Assembly (NCBI GenBank): GCA_016795155.1
Contig: JAEUIE010000068.1
Coordinates: forward strand, 29,611 to 93,610
Origin: Planctomycetia bacterium
GTDB taxonomy: Bacteria; Planctomycetota; Planctomycetia; Gemmatales; HRBIN36
DNA length: 64,000 bases
Direction of reading: 5' to 3'
Below the pieces are notes generated by a model. That model was not told the DNA's origin. It was given only the letters and a program-made list of their open reading frames with translations, and made no database searches. Numbering within the stretch: the first letter of the stretch is position 1; every line of letters starts with the position of its first letter. The position numbers and the translations under genes are program-made. Positions 46,352 through 54,982 of the stretch are shown piece after piece.

Positions 46352-46809
46352 GTGTGATTCTCCACAACTATCTGATAATCGGAGCCATTCTCTTTGGACT
46401 GGGAGCTATTGGTTTTCTCACTCGTCGTAATCTGATCGTCATGTTTCTTTGTGTGGAAATGATGTTATCAGGCGTTGCGTTGAATATGGTCGGATTCGGC
46501 AACCTGCATCGAAATATGCAGGGGCAGTCGTTTGTCATATTCATGCTGTCAGTTGCAGCATGTGAAGCAGCCATGGCGTTAGCAGTATTCCTCACACTTT
46601 ATCGTTCACGCCGAACACTCGATGTCAGTGTCTGGCAGGAACTGCGTGATCCAGGACTTGAGCCTGTTGAGGATACCACCGTATTGCCTGCTGATCCTGC
46701 CAGCGAACCGATCGAATATCCGAAACTGACACCTGCTGGACTTCGTCCGGGGGAATCAGCTTCCAGCGAACCACGTACTGGTTTGACAGAGGAGGTCACC
46801 CGTGCCTAG
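46348..46809 (+). CDS. nuoK: NADH-quinone oxidoreductase subunit K, C-terminally extended
   Basis: Three-helix antiporter-like subunit with the two conserved membrane glutamates (MFLCVEMMLSGVALN and ACEAAMALAVFLTLYR). The usual length is about 100; here 153, with a ~58-residue acidic, Pro-rich C-terminal tail after SRRTLDV. It overlaps nuoJ by four bases (ATGA) and nuoL by eight. Confidence 0.93.
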   Translation: MSVILHNYLIIGAILFGLGAIGFLTRRNLIVMFLCVEMMLSGVALNMVGFGNLHRNMQGQSFVIFMLSVAACEAAMALAVFLTLYRSRRTLDVSVWQELRDPGLEPVEDTTVLPADPASEPIEYPKLTPAGLRPGESASSEPRTGLTEEVTRA

Positions 46810-48796
46810 TGGTTTGGAAGGCAATCTCTGGTTGATTCCCGGCCTGCCACTATTGGCAGCTATCATCATTACCCTGCTGGGAAAGAAATATCTGAAAGGC
46901 CAAAGCCATTGGCCTACTATCATCGCATTTGCGTTGAGTTTCTTCCTGTCCTGCACGGTTCTGAGTGAAATCAGAAATACTCCTGTGCCGCCAGCATCTG
47001 CTTCTGAAGTAGCAAGAATCACAACGCTTTACGAGTGGATCAATATTGGACAGCTCAATGTGGGCATTACGCTCAGGGCTGATCCATTGACTGCCATGAT
47101 GCTGGTCATGGTTACATTCATCAGCATGCTGGTGGCAATCTTTTCCCGCGGATACATGCATGGCGATCCGGGCTATCCACGATTTTTTGCAGCAGTAGCA
47201 TTGTTCGTTTTCTGCATGACCATGCTGGTGTTGTCCAACAATTTCCTTTTGACTTTTGTGTTCTGGGAAGGTGTGGGGCTTTGCAGCTACCTTCTGATTG
47301 GTTACTGGTTCAAGAAGAGCAGTGCATCCGCTGCAGCCCGCAAGGCTTTTTTGGTCAATCGAATCGGCGATTTCGGATTGATCCTCGGCATCATCGTCAT
47401 CTGGTCAACGACAGGTTCTCTCGACTACGATGTGGTTTTCAGCAAAACCAACCTGATGAGTTCGACAGTCGTGTATTGGGTTTGCCTGTTCCTGGTAATG
47501 GGAGCCATTGGCAAGTCGGCACAGTTCCCACTGCATGTCTGGCTACCTGATGCCATGGAAGGTCCCACGCCTGTTTCTGCGTTGATCCATGCTGCAACCA
47601 TGGTGACGGCGGGAGTGTATCTCGTTGCCCGTTGTACACCTTTATTCGTGCTTGAACCCATGGTTCAGTTTTATGTCAGCATGATTGGTATCACGACAGC
47701 GGTGATTGCAGCCATCGCAGCACTCACTCAGAATGATCTGAAACGTGTCATGGCATATTCCACGGTGAGTCAGTTGGGTTATATGTTCATGGCACTTGGT
47801 GCAGGTGCCGGGCAGGAAGCTCTGGTAACCTATGCAGTCATTGCTGCCATGTTCCATCTCTTTACCCATGCATTTTTCAAGGCGCTGCTTTTCCTGGGAT
47901 CTGGTTCAGTGATGCATGCCATGGGACATGTCATTGATATGCGCCGGTTCAGTGGCTTGCGACATGTATTGCCCATAACACATTTGACATTTCTGATCGG
48001 GGCAGCAGCACTGGCTGGATTGCCACCCTTTTCAGGGTTCTACAGCAAAGATGAAATTCTGCTTGTATTGGCAGTAGCTAGCAAGCGGGGTGATTTCGCC
48101 TTTGCCTTCCAGATCATTTACTACCTTGCCATATTCACTGCGTTCCTGACTGCGTTTTATACCTTCCGTGCCTACTTCATGACTTTCTGGGGTGAAAAGA
48201 AACTGCCCCCCGAAGCAGAAGGACATGCACACGAAGGCGATTGGTCCATGACGCTACCGCTGATCATTCTTGCAATAGGTGCCGTAGCTGTCGGGTTCTA
48301 TACTGGGCCATTCACGCATCAGTTCAGCTATCTGCTGGAGCGAACCCCGAATTTCAAACCCCTGCAGGATGTCCCGGCCATTTATGATCAGGTAACTGGC
48401 GTTCATCATGCTTCGGTGACGGTTATGTACACCAGTATTGCCGTCGCCTGTGCAGGAGTGCTGCTGGCTGCATTCATGTATCTGATTAAGCCTGGCCTCT
48501 CTCGCACGGTTGCCCGCAGCTTCGGTTCGCTGTATCAGTTGTCACTGAACAAGCTCTATTTCGATGAGATTTATCAGTTCATGCTGGTCAAACCTGCTGA
48601 AGCAATTGCTCAAGTGCTCAAATGGATTGATGCCAACATTGTCGATGGGCTGGTGGATTTCACTGGTCGATTGGCTCAGCAGATTGGCAAAGTATTGCAA
48701 CCTGTCCAAAACGGACTGGTGCAGTATTACGCATTGGCAACATTGCTGGGACTGGCAGCATTTGCTGTGGTACTGGCATCAAGACTATATCAGTAA
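46802..48796 (+). CDS. nuoL: NADH-quinone oxidoreductase subunit L
   Basis: Largest antiporter-like subunit, with a long lateral helix. The GTG start follows AGGAGG at 46790-46795. Conserved membrane residues are in FWEGVGLCSYLLIGYWF, the proton-path segment HVWLPDAMEGPTPVSALIHAATMV, and LFTHAFFKALLFLGSG. Length 664 is near the upper end of the family. It is followed by nuoM 13 bases away. Confidence 0.95.
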   Translation: MPSGLEGNLWLIPGLPLLAAIIITLLGKKYLKGQSHWPTIIAFALSFFLSCTVLSEIRNTPVPPASASEVARITTLYEWINIGQLNVGITLRADPLTAMMLVMVTFISMLVAIFSRGYMHGDPGYPRFFAAVALFVFCMTMLVLSNNFLLTFVFWEGVGLCSYLLIGYWFKKSSASAAARKAFLVNRIGDFGLILGIIVIWSTTGSLDYDVVFSKTNLMSSTVVYWVCLFLVMGAIGKSAQFPLHVWLPDAMEGPTPVSALIHAATMVTAGVYLVARCTPLFVLEPMVQFYVSMIGITTAVIAAIAALTQNDLKRVMAYSTVSQLGYMFMALGAGAGQEALVTYAVIAAMFHLFTHAFFKALLFLGSGSVMHAMGHVIDMRRFSGLRHVLPITHLTFLIGAAALAGLPPFSGFYSKDEILLVLAVASKRGDFAFAFQIIYYLAIFTAFLTAFYTFRAYFMTFWGEKKLPPEAEGHAHEGDWSMTLPLIILAIGAVAVGFYTGPFTHQFSYLLERTPNFKPLQDVPAIYDQVTGVHHASVTVMYTSIAVACAGVLLAAFMYLIKPGLSRTVARSFGSLYQLSLNKLYFDEIYQFMLVKPAEAIAQVLKWIDANIVDGLVDFTGRLAQQIGKVLQPVQNGLVQYYALATLLGLAAFAVVLASRLYQ

Positions 48797-48809
48797 CGGG
48801 ACGTAATTG

Positions 48810-50528
48810 ATGGGACAGTTCTTGCTGTTGTTAATGGTCTTTCTGCCGCTGGCAACAGCACTCCTGGTGCTTTGTCTTGGCTCACGTAATGCCCAGTTGG
48901 TCAAAAGACTCAGCCTGGCTGCAACAATCGTTACGTTTATTCTCTCAGTCATCATTTGCCTGAATTACAAACCAAGCAGCACGACTGACAAAGAAGTGGT
49001 AGCAGGTCGCGGATTAGCAACCACGGCGGAGCCATTCAAACCCGATCCGCAATACACGGTCAATGTCCCCTGGCTGACTTTCTTTGAAGGCAGTAAGGAT
49101 CTTCCCAAGGTGGAGATTCGTTTTCACCTGGGAATTGACGGAATCAGTCTCTGGTTGCTGGCGCTGACAGCTTTATTGATGGTGTCTTCCGTTCTCATTT
49201 CATGGGAATCGATCACAGATCGTGTTGCAGGATTCTATGCGCTATTGTTGATACTCGAAACGGGCATGCTCGGCGTGTTCTGTTCATTCGATATCATTCT
49301 GTTTTATGTCTTCTTCGAATTCACTCTGTTGCCTCTTTTTTTCCTGATCGGCATCTGGGGCGGCCCACAGAAGCGATACGCAGCCAGGAAGTTCTTCATA
49401 TACACCCTTGCGGGAAGTTTACTCGGCTTGGTGGCACTGGTGGGACTGGTGCTCTCAAGAGGTAGCTTGGATAACAATCACATTACGTTTGACATCCTGA
49501 CACTGGTGAGAAACACCATCAACAACGGTTCGATAGATTATGGTGTTCAATTCTGGATATTCCTCGGGTTGTTTGCCGGGTTTGCCATCAAAGTTCCTTT
49601 GTTCCCCTTTCATACATGGTTGCCTTTGGCACACGTGGAAGCACCAACAGCAGGCTCGGTATTGCTGGCAGGTGTACTCTTGAAACTCGGAACGTATGGC
49701 TTCCTCAGGCTTTGTTTGCCTCTACTTCCCGAGGCGACTGTTCAAATTGGAATTCCACTGGTCTGTTCGCTCTCGATTATTGGCATCATTTATGGTGCGT
49801 TGTGCGCACTGGCTCAGGATGACATTAAAAAACTGGTGGCCTACTCTTCAGTAAGCCACCTGGGATTCTGCATGTTGGGTTTATTTGCACTGAATGCAGA
49901 AGGTATCACAGGTTCTGTACTTCAAATGATAAACCACGGTTTGTCTACCGGCATGCTCTTCCTTATTGTTGGCATGGTATATGATCGGTTCCACAGTCGT
50001 TCACTGAAGGAAATGGGTGGCCTGGCCTCCAAGCTGAAACTCATTGGTTTCTTCATGGTCTTTGCCTGTATGTCCAGTGCGGGTTTACCTGGCCTCAATG
50101 GTTTTGTCGGCGAGTTCTTATGTCTGGCAGGCATCTGGAAGATTAATCCAACCTATACCATCTTGGCAGCAGTTGGAGTTCTCCTGGGAGCCTGGTATCT
50201 GTTAACCATGCTGCAAAAGGCATTTTTTGGTCCATTCAAACTGCCCGGACAACCAGCTGAACCAGAAGACGATCATCACTCTCATGATCATGCTCATCAT
50301 TCACACCATGACCATGGTGGGCATCATGAAGTCAAAGACATGAATGCACGGGAAGCAGCCATTCTGCTTCCTCTGGCCTTCTTCTGCTTATGGATCGGCT
50401 TGTATCCCAAGACATTTATCGATGTCATGAAGCCAGAGGCTACTGCATTAGGTAAACGATTTGCAGACCCTGTTAAAACAATGTCAGACACTTCAATCTT
50501 TGCACCGATGCCAGGAGGAAAGCGCTAG
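48810..50528 (+). CDS. nuoM: NADH-quinone oxidoreductase subunit M
   Basis: Antiporter-like proton-translocating subunit, 572 residues. The family segments FFEFTLLPLFFLIGIWGG, HTWLPLAHVEAPTAGSVLLAGVLLKLGTYG and VAYSSVSHLGFC are all present. The ATG at 48810 is preferred to a TTG one codon before it. Between the last two helices there is a histidine-rich loop (residues about 488-506, coding bases 50271-50330) with eleven His among 19 residues, mixed with Asp and Ser. The last base of its stop overlaps the nuoN start (TAGTG). Confidence 0.95.
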   Translation: MGQFLLLLMVFLPLATALLVLCLGSRNAQLVKRLSLAATIVTFILSVIICLNYKPSSTTDKEVVAGRGLATTAEPFKPDPQYTVNVPWLTFFEGSKDLPKVEIRFHLGIDGISLWLLALTALLMVSSVLISWESITDRVAGFYALLLILETGMLGVFCSFDIILFYVFFEFTLLPLFFLIGIWGGPQKRYAARKFFIYTLAGSLLGLVALVGLVLSRGSLDNNHITFDILTLVRNTINNGSIDYGVQFWIFLGLFAGFAIKVPLFPFHTWLPLAHVEAPTAGSVLLAGVLLKLGTYGFLRLCLPLLPEATVQIGIPLVCSLSIIGIIYGALCALAQDDIKKLVAYSSVSHLGFCMLGLFALNAEGITGSVLQMINHGLSTGMLFLIVGMVYDRFHSRSLKEMGGLASKLKLIGFFMVFACMSSAGLPGLNGFVGEFLCLAGIWKINPTYTILAAVGVLLGAWYLLTMLQKAFFGPFKLPGQPAEPEDDHHSHDHAHHSHHDHGGHHEVKDMNAREAAILLPLAFFCLWIGLYPKTFIDVMKPEATALGKRFADPVKTMSDTSIFAPMPGGKR

Positions 50529-52048
50529 TGGATACGAATTACCTGGCTTCACTTTCTGGTGCAATCAGTCTGGTGACTCCTGAAGCCATCTTGATATTGG
50601 CTGCATGCGTAATGTATGCAGTTACAGCCTTCTGGAAGAGCGAAGAGACCTGGGGCAAACTCAGCTTTTTGCTTTTGTTATTATCCCTATTTATGCTTAC
50701 ACCGCAGCCTGCAGATTACGCAGGCAGCGGTTTGTTTCGTGCCGATGCGATGAGTTACTATTGTCGCTGCCTGGGTTTGCTGGCAGGTTTGGGTTTAGTG
50801 CTATTATCATGGGGACGAGTAACTCAAGAGCATTCAGGTGAGTACTATGCAACTCTACTGATCGCAATTGCAGGTACCAATCTGGTAGCAGCTTCCAATG
50901 ATTTGATTACTCTGTTTCTTTCACTTGAACTCATCAGTATACCAACTTATTTATTGCTCTACATGCTTCGGGGGACTGCCCTTTCCCGAGAAGCTACCAC
51001 CAAGTATTTCCTCTTGAGCATTTTCTCATCTGCACTTTTGCTGTATGGACTGAGTTTCTTCTATGGTGCAACAGGAACCACCAACTTCGAAGGCATGAGA
51101 CAGACATTGTTGAATACTCCAGTATCGCAATATCCTGACATTTTAACACTCGGCCTGATTTTCGTGGTGGCTGGTTTTGGGTTTCGTTTAACCGCAGCGC
51201 CATTTCATTTTTATGCTCCCGATGTTTACGAGGGTGCTCCAACGCTGCCAGTAACACTCCTGTCAATCATTCCTAAAATTGCGGGTTTAGTTGGTATCTA
51301 CCAACTGGTTCATGCAACGCTGCTCGTCAATTTCAATCTGGCTGAATCTCCCATTGCGATACAGGCCAGAGATCTTTTCTGGATCATGGCCCTGGTTTCC
51401 ATGGTTTTGGGGAATGTACTTGGTCTGCTGCAAAACAACATCAGACGACTGATGGCCTATTCAGGTGTGGCTCATGCAGGTTATATGTTGTTTGCATTGG
51501 GTGCTGCAGCAGCAGTTCCTGGCAATGTTGCATCTGGAGGGATGTCGGGCTTAAATGCAGTATTCTTTTACCTGGCTGTTTATCTGATTATGACTCTGGG
51601 TGTATTTGCAGTTCTGCGATACCTGGATAACAGCGTTCATCCTGTCAACTCCATAGACGATCTGGCAGGCTTGGGCCAAACGAATCCTTATCTCGCATTT
51701 TTCCTTGCGGTGTTCCTGTTCAGTCTGACGGGTCTGCCGCCCACCGTAGGATTCTGGGGTAAACTTTATATCTTCTTGGCTGGCTGGGAGACCGGGGTGC
51801 ATCACTTCCGAGTTCTGGCTATTGTAATGGCAGTTACTGCAGCAATGGGTGCCTGGTACTATCTTCGCATCATTGGTGTGATCTATCTTAGACAGAGTGT
51901 TAAGCCGTTGTATCCACAAGTACAGCCGGTGGCATTTCTCGTTATTGTAGTTTGCGGCATTCTGACACTCTGGACGTTCGTTGATCCTAACGGATTGATG
52001 AGAGCGTCTTTCAATTCCACCAGCGATATAACGAAAATGGGGAAATAA
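50528..52048 (+). CDS. nuoN: NADH-quinone oxidoreductase subunit N
   Basis: Third antiporter-like subunit, 506 residues, starting at a GTG that shares one base with the nuoM stop. Family segments include LELISIPTYLLLYML, FRLTAAPFHFYAPDVYEGAPT, and MAYSGVAHAGYMLFALG. It closes a complete nuoA-N order, with the single insertion of the lipoprotein gene. A perfect hairpin follows three bases after the stop. Confidence 0.95.
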   Translation: MDTNYLASLSGAISLVTPEAILILAACVMYAVTAFWKSEETWGKLSFLLLLLSLFMLTPQPADYAGSGLFRADAMSYYCRCLGLLAGLGLVLLSWGRVTQEHSGEYYATLLIAIAGTNLVAASNDLITLFLSLELISIPTYLLLYMLRGTALSREATTKYFLLSIFSSALLLYGLSFFYGATGTTNFEGMRQTLLNTPVSQYPDILTLGLIFVVAGFGFRLTAAPFHFYAPDVYEGAPTLPVTLLSIIPKIAGLVGIYQLVHATLLVNFNLAESPIAIQARDLFWIMALVSMVLGNVLGLLQNNIRRLMAYSGVAHAGYMLFALGAAAAVPGNVASGGMSGLNAVFFYLAVYLIMTLGVFAVLRYLDNSVHPVNSIDDLAGLGQTNPYLAFFLAVFLFSLTGLPPTVGFWGKLYIFLAGWETGVHHFRVLAIVMAVTAAMGAWYYLRIIGVIYLRQSVKPLYPQVQPVAFLVIVVCGILTLWTFVDPNGLMRASFNSTSDITKMGK

Positions 52049-52050
52049 AA

Positions 52051-52079
52051 AAACACTTCGATGTTGCATCGAAGTGTTT
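52051..52079. terminator. Perfect 13-pair terminator between nuoN and a small secreted-protein gene
   Basis: AAACACTTCGATG (52051-52063) pairs completely with CATCGAAGTGTTT (52067-52079) with a three-base loop. The minus-strand side is followed by a T-rich run (TTTTATTT) and suits the small convergent gene; the plus-strand side has only TTTG after the stem, so it may act less strongly for nuoN. Confidence 0.85.
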
Positions 52080-52097
52080 GATGAGTTTCGCACGAAA

Positions 52098-52328
52098 TTA
52101 GTAGGCGTAGATATACCAGAAGTCATCTTGGTACTGAAGAAAATAATTATTACCAGGTGGGAGGGGCGGTAGCACTGGTGGATCAAAATCACCATCGCCA
52201 AACGTGCCGTCGTATTCCCAATGAACGAATCCGGAGGCACCTACAAACACATACCAATCTGCTTTCGCAGTTTCAACAGTAAAGAGCAGTGCAAATACTG
52301 CTACCAACGCCAAGGCTAATCGCTTCAT
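52098..52328 (-). CDS. Small secreted aromatic-rich protein
   Basis: A 76-residue protein starting at 52328 with AGGAGG eight bases upstream, a strong ribosome site. A signal peptide (MKRLALALVAVFALLFTVETAKA) is followed by a mature part of about 53 residues rich in Tyr, Trp, Phe, Asp, Gly and Pro, with a PPVLPPLPPG stretch and a YIYAY end. No family was recognised. It converges with nuoN and is divergent from the kinase gene; the 216-base gap upstream holds a small palindrome (AAAAGT/ACTTTT at 52374-52388) of unknown role. Confidence 0.65.
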   Translation of the reverse strand: MKRLALALVAVFALLFTVETAKADWYVFVGASGFVHWEYDGTFGDGDFDPPVLPPLPPGNNYFLQYQDDFWYIYAY

Positions 52329-52543
52329 CACCAATTCCTCCTGCTTTTTTGGACGTTAAGCTCGAATCAAGTCAAAAAGTTGCACTTTTGACCGTCGCTC
52401 AAAGCTCAGAATGTAAAAATGGCTAATTTGAGGAGGATAAGCAACATTGATTGAGGCATAATCTGAATTAGTTCTCTTCATGTACTGGAAAAATAAGATA
52501 AAATGGCACTATCGCTATAATCGCTACAACTGTAACTCGAAAC

Positions 52544-54973
52544 ATGTACCTTTCAGAGTCTGATCCTACCCATACGTGCAGTGTTGCTATTGTTACCAAT
52601 CCAATAGTAGACGACGACAATACGGAGTTAATTGACAATCCTATCACTGATTCCCTTGAATTCGTTGCGGAAACCGAATCCTCGGAATTGTTGAAATCGG
52701 AAGCTCAACAATTCATCGATCATTATCAATTGATCCGATGCTTGGGACGGGGCATGGCTGGCAGCGTATGGTCGGCTCGTGACCTAGAAAACCCGGGGCG
52801 AGACGTTGCACTGAAAATCATGCATGCGGACATGCATGATGAGTACATGCTTGCCAGATACACTTGTGAAGTACGAGCACTGGCTCGCATGAATAATCCA
52901 TACATTGCCCGAATCTGGAGCAATGGCAAAACAGCAGAGGGAAAACTCTACATCGCCATGGAACTGATTCCAGGCACACAACTGAGTACGTTCTGCAATA
53001 CATGGAGTCCCACGGTTCGTGAACGAGTTGAATTGATTGTCAAGCTGTGTCGTGGATTGCAGCATGCACATCATCAAGGCATTCTTCATCGCGACCTCAA
53101 GCCTGCCAACATTCTCGTAACTCATCAGGATGGAATTCCCTGTCCCAAGATAATTGACTTCGGCTTGGCAAAATCATTTTTGAAACCTTTGCTGCCTGGC
53201 TCTGCGGATACAACCCAGATGGGGTGTTTGCTGGGCACCATTGGTTACATGAGTCCCGAGCAGGCAAGCACCGGCATTCGGGATATTGATACCCGTAGTG
53301 ATGTGTATTCCATTTGCGCCATTCTTTATGAGTTGTTGAGTGGTACGTTGCCTGTACCGCGTGAAGAAATCAATCGTGCATCACTCGCGCAGGCATTGGA
53401 CATGGTCCAGAACCGGGAGCCGGACGCTGTCAGTCATCGTTTGAAATCCAATCCGCAGGCAGCAACGCATGCAGCACGCTGTCAACAAACCCCCTTGCGG
53501 CTTGAAGCCACTTTGCGTGGTGATCTTGATGCCATTCTGGAAAAAGGATTATCAAAGGATCGAAACAAACGATATCAATCAGCAAGCGAGTTGGCTGATG
53601 ATTTGGAACGATACCTGGCTGGTGAGATTGTCCAGGCGCGTCCACGGACGTACTGGTATCTCACGCAAAAACTCCTCAGCAAACATTGGAAGCTGGCACT
53701 GCTTATCAGCACCATTTCAGTGATGTTCCTAATTAGTTGGGTAGCGATTGCCGTGGGATTTTACTGGGCTGTGGAAGCCCGCAATGAAGCTCAGCAGGCA
53801 GAAGCTTCCCTGAAATTGTCTCAGGAACAGGAGTTGAAACACAAACTGGATGCCGAAAAATCAAGCATGTTCCTGAGTGATGTACTTAGCTATCCCAGAC
53901 CATTGAAACTGGGTCAGGAAGTCAAATTGATTGATGCACTGGATGAAGCTAAAGCCAGGATTAGCAAAACCTTTATCAATCAGCCTCGTGCGGAAGCCCT
54001 CGTCCGACTGGCTCTGGCTAGTTCTTATCTGCAACTGGGGCAACCTGCGCAAGCTCAACAATTGCTTGAATCCTCTCTTTTCCGGCAGGCGTTGACCTTT
54101 GAAAATGATGCAGAATGGAGACTTCAGGCTGAAACCCTCTATGTTCGATCATTAATGGACCAGGATCTGATTCAACAGGCAACTGAGCGTTGTCACTTGG
54201 TGTTGCAGCATGCTCAACGTAATGGTTTGACGAGCAAAAACCCTGCCGTACGTTCTTTTTACCAGATCAGTGCCAGATTATTGTGTCAGCAGGAGAGCTA
54301 TGCTGAAGGTATTCAATTGTTGCGAAATGCACTTCAGGAATTGGAACGAGAATCTACGAGAACTGCTTCAGAAGTCTGGGGATTGCGAAGCGTCATGGTT
54401 TCCTGCTTTACTGAATGGGCAAAAAAAGATCGTAGTGTCATTCCGCAATTCCAAACACTGGTTAATCAGTATTTGAATCAAGTCACTCAGTTTCCTGAAA
54501 CTCATCCAATCAAACTCCAGCTTAAGTGCGCGTTTGCCAATATGAAACATTTCCAGGGACGAACTGACGAAGCGTTGGAGATACTCATTGAACTACTTGA
54601 GCAGGCTGAAGAGATCTACGGCCCATTACACCTGCATACCCTGAGTGTGCAATCCAATATGAGTCAACTGTTACTGGATTCACAGCAATACCGTAGAGCT
54701 TCTGCTGTTTTGACCAGCATGTTGTCAGCTCAAACCTCGCTCATGGGAAAAAGCCATGAATTAACTCAGAAAACCTTGTCAGAACTGGTAAGAATCAGCG
54801 AAATACAAAAGCGCTTCTGGCACGCATGGTACTTTGAAACAGAACTCTATCAAGGCCGGTTAGTGTCCTACGGCAATTCTCACATTAAATGCAAAAATTC
54901 ATTGGAAAAAGCGAACCAACTCCTTCTGCAAGCTGGCTGTAACTGGCTGTTCAATCTCAGTTTTTTACCTTAA
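52544..54973 (+). CDS. Transmembrane Ser/Thr protein kinase with helical-repeat domain
   Basis: Hanks-type kinase of 809 residues. The N-lobe glycine loop is LGRGMAGSVW (68-77), the ATP lysine K91, catalytic loop HRDLKPAN (182-189) and DFG at 205-207, followed by GTIGYMSPEQ. The kinase is therefore likely active. A membrane helix at about 384-407 separates it from the C-terminal half, which is made of helical hairpins with TPR-like spacing (for example ALVRLALASSYLQLGQPAQAQQLL is one such unit). This layout is common in planctomycetes. Ligand and targets are unknown. It converges with the thioredoxin-fold gene nine bases away. Confidence 0.9.
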   Translation: MYLSESDPTHTCSVAIVTNPIVDDDNTELIDNPITDSLEFVAETESSELLKSEAQQFIDHYQLIRCLGRGMAGSVWSARDLENPGRDVALKIMHADMHDEYMLARYTCEVRALARMNNPYIARIWSNGKTAEGKLYIAMELIPGTQLSTFCNTWSPTVRERVELIVKLCRGLQHAHHQGILHRDLKPANILVTHQDGIPCPKIIDFGLAKSFLKPLLPGSADTTQMGCLLGTIGYMSPEQASTGIRDIDTRSDVYSICAILYELLSGTLPVPREEINRASLAQALDMVQNREPDAVSHRLKSNPQAATHAARCQQTPLRLEATLRGDLDAILEKGLSKDRNKRYQSASELADDLERYLAGEIVQARPRTYWYLTQKLLSKHWKLALLISTISVMFLISWVAIAVGFYWAVEARNEAQQAEASLKLSQEQELKHKLDAEKSSMFLSDVLSYPRPLKLGQEVKLIDALDEAKARISKTFINQPRAEALVRLALASSYLQLGQPAQAQQLLESSLFRQALTFENDAEWRLQAETLYVRSLMDQDLIQQATERCHLVLQHAQRNGLTSKNPAVRSFYQISARLLCQQESYAEGIQLLRNALQELERESTRTASEVWGLRSVMVSCFTEWAKKDRSVIPQFQTLVNQYLNQVTQFPETHPIKLQLKCAFANMKHFQGRTDEALEILIELLEQAEEIYGPLHLHTLSVQSNMSQLLLDSQQYRRASAVLTSMLSAQTSLMGKSHELTQKTLSELVRISEIQKRFWHAWYFETELYQGRLVSYGNSHIKCKNSLEKANQLLLQAGCNWLFNLSFLP

Positions 54974-54982
54974 GGGTTAACG

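Noticed and set aside
46802..52048. nuoL, nuoM and nuoN as part of an Mrp-type antiporter
   Set aside because: They end a complete nuoA-N operon in standard order, with all cluster-bearing subunits upstream.
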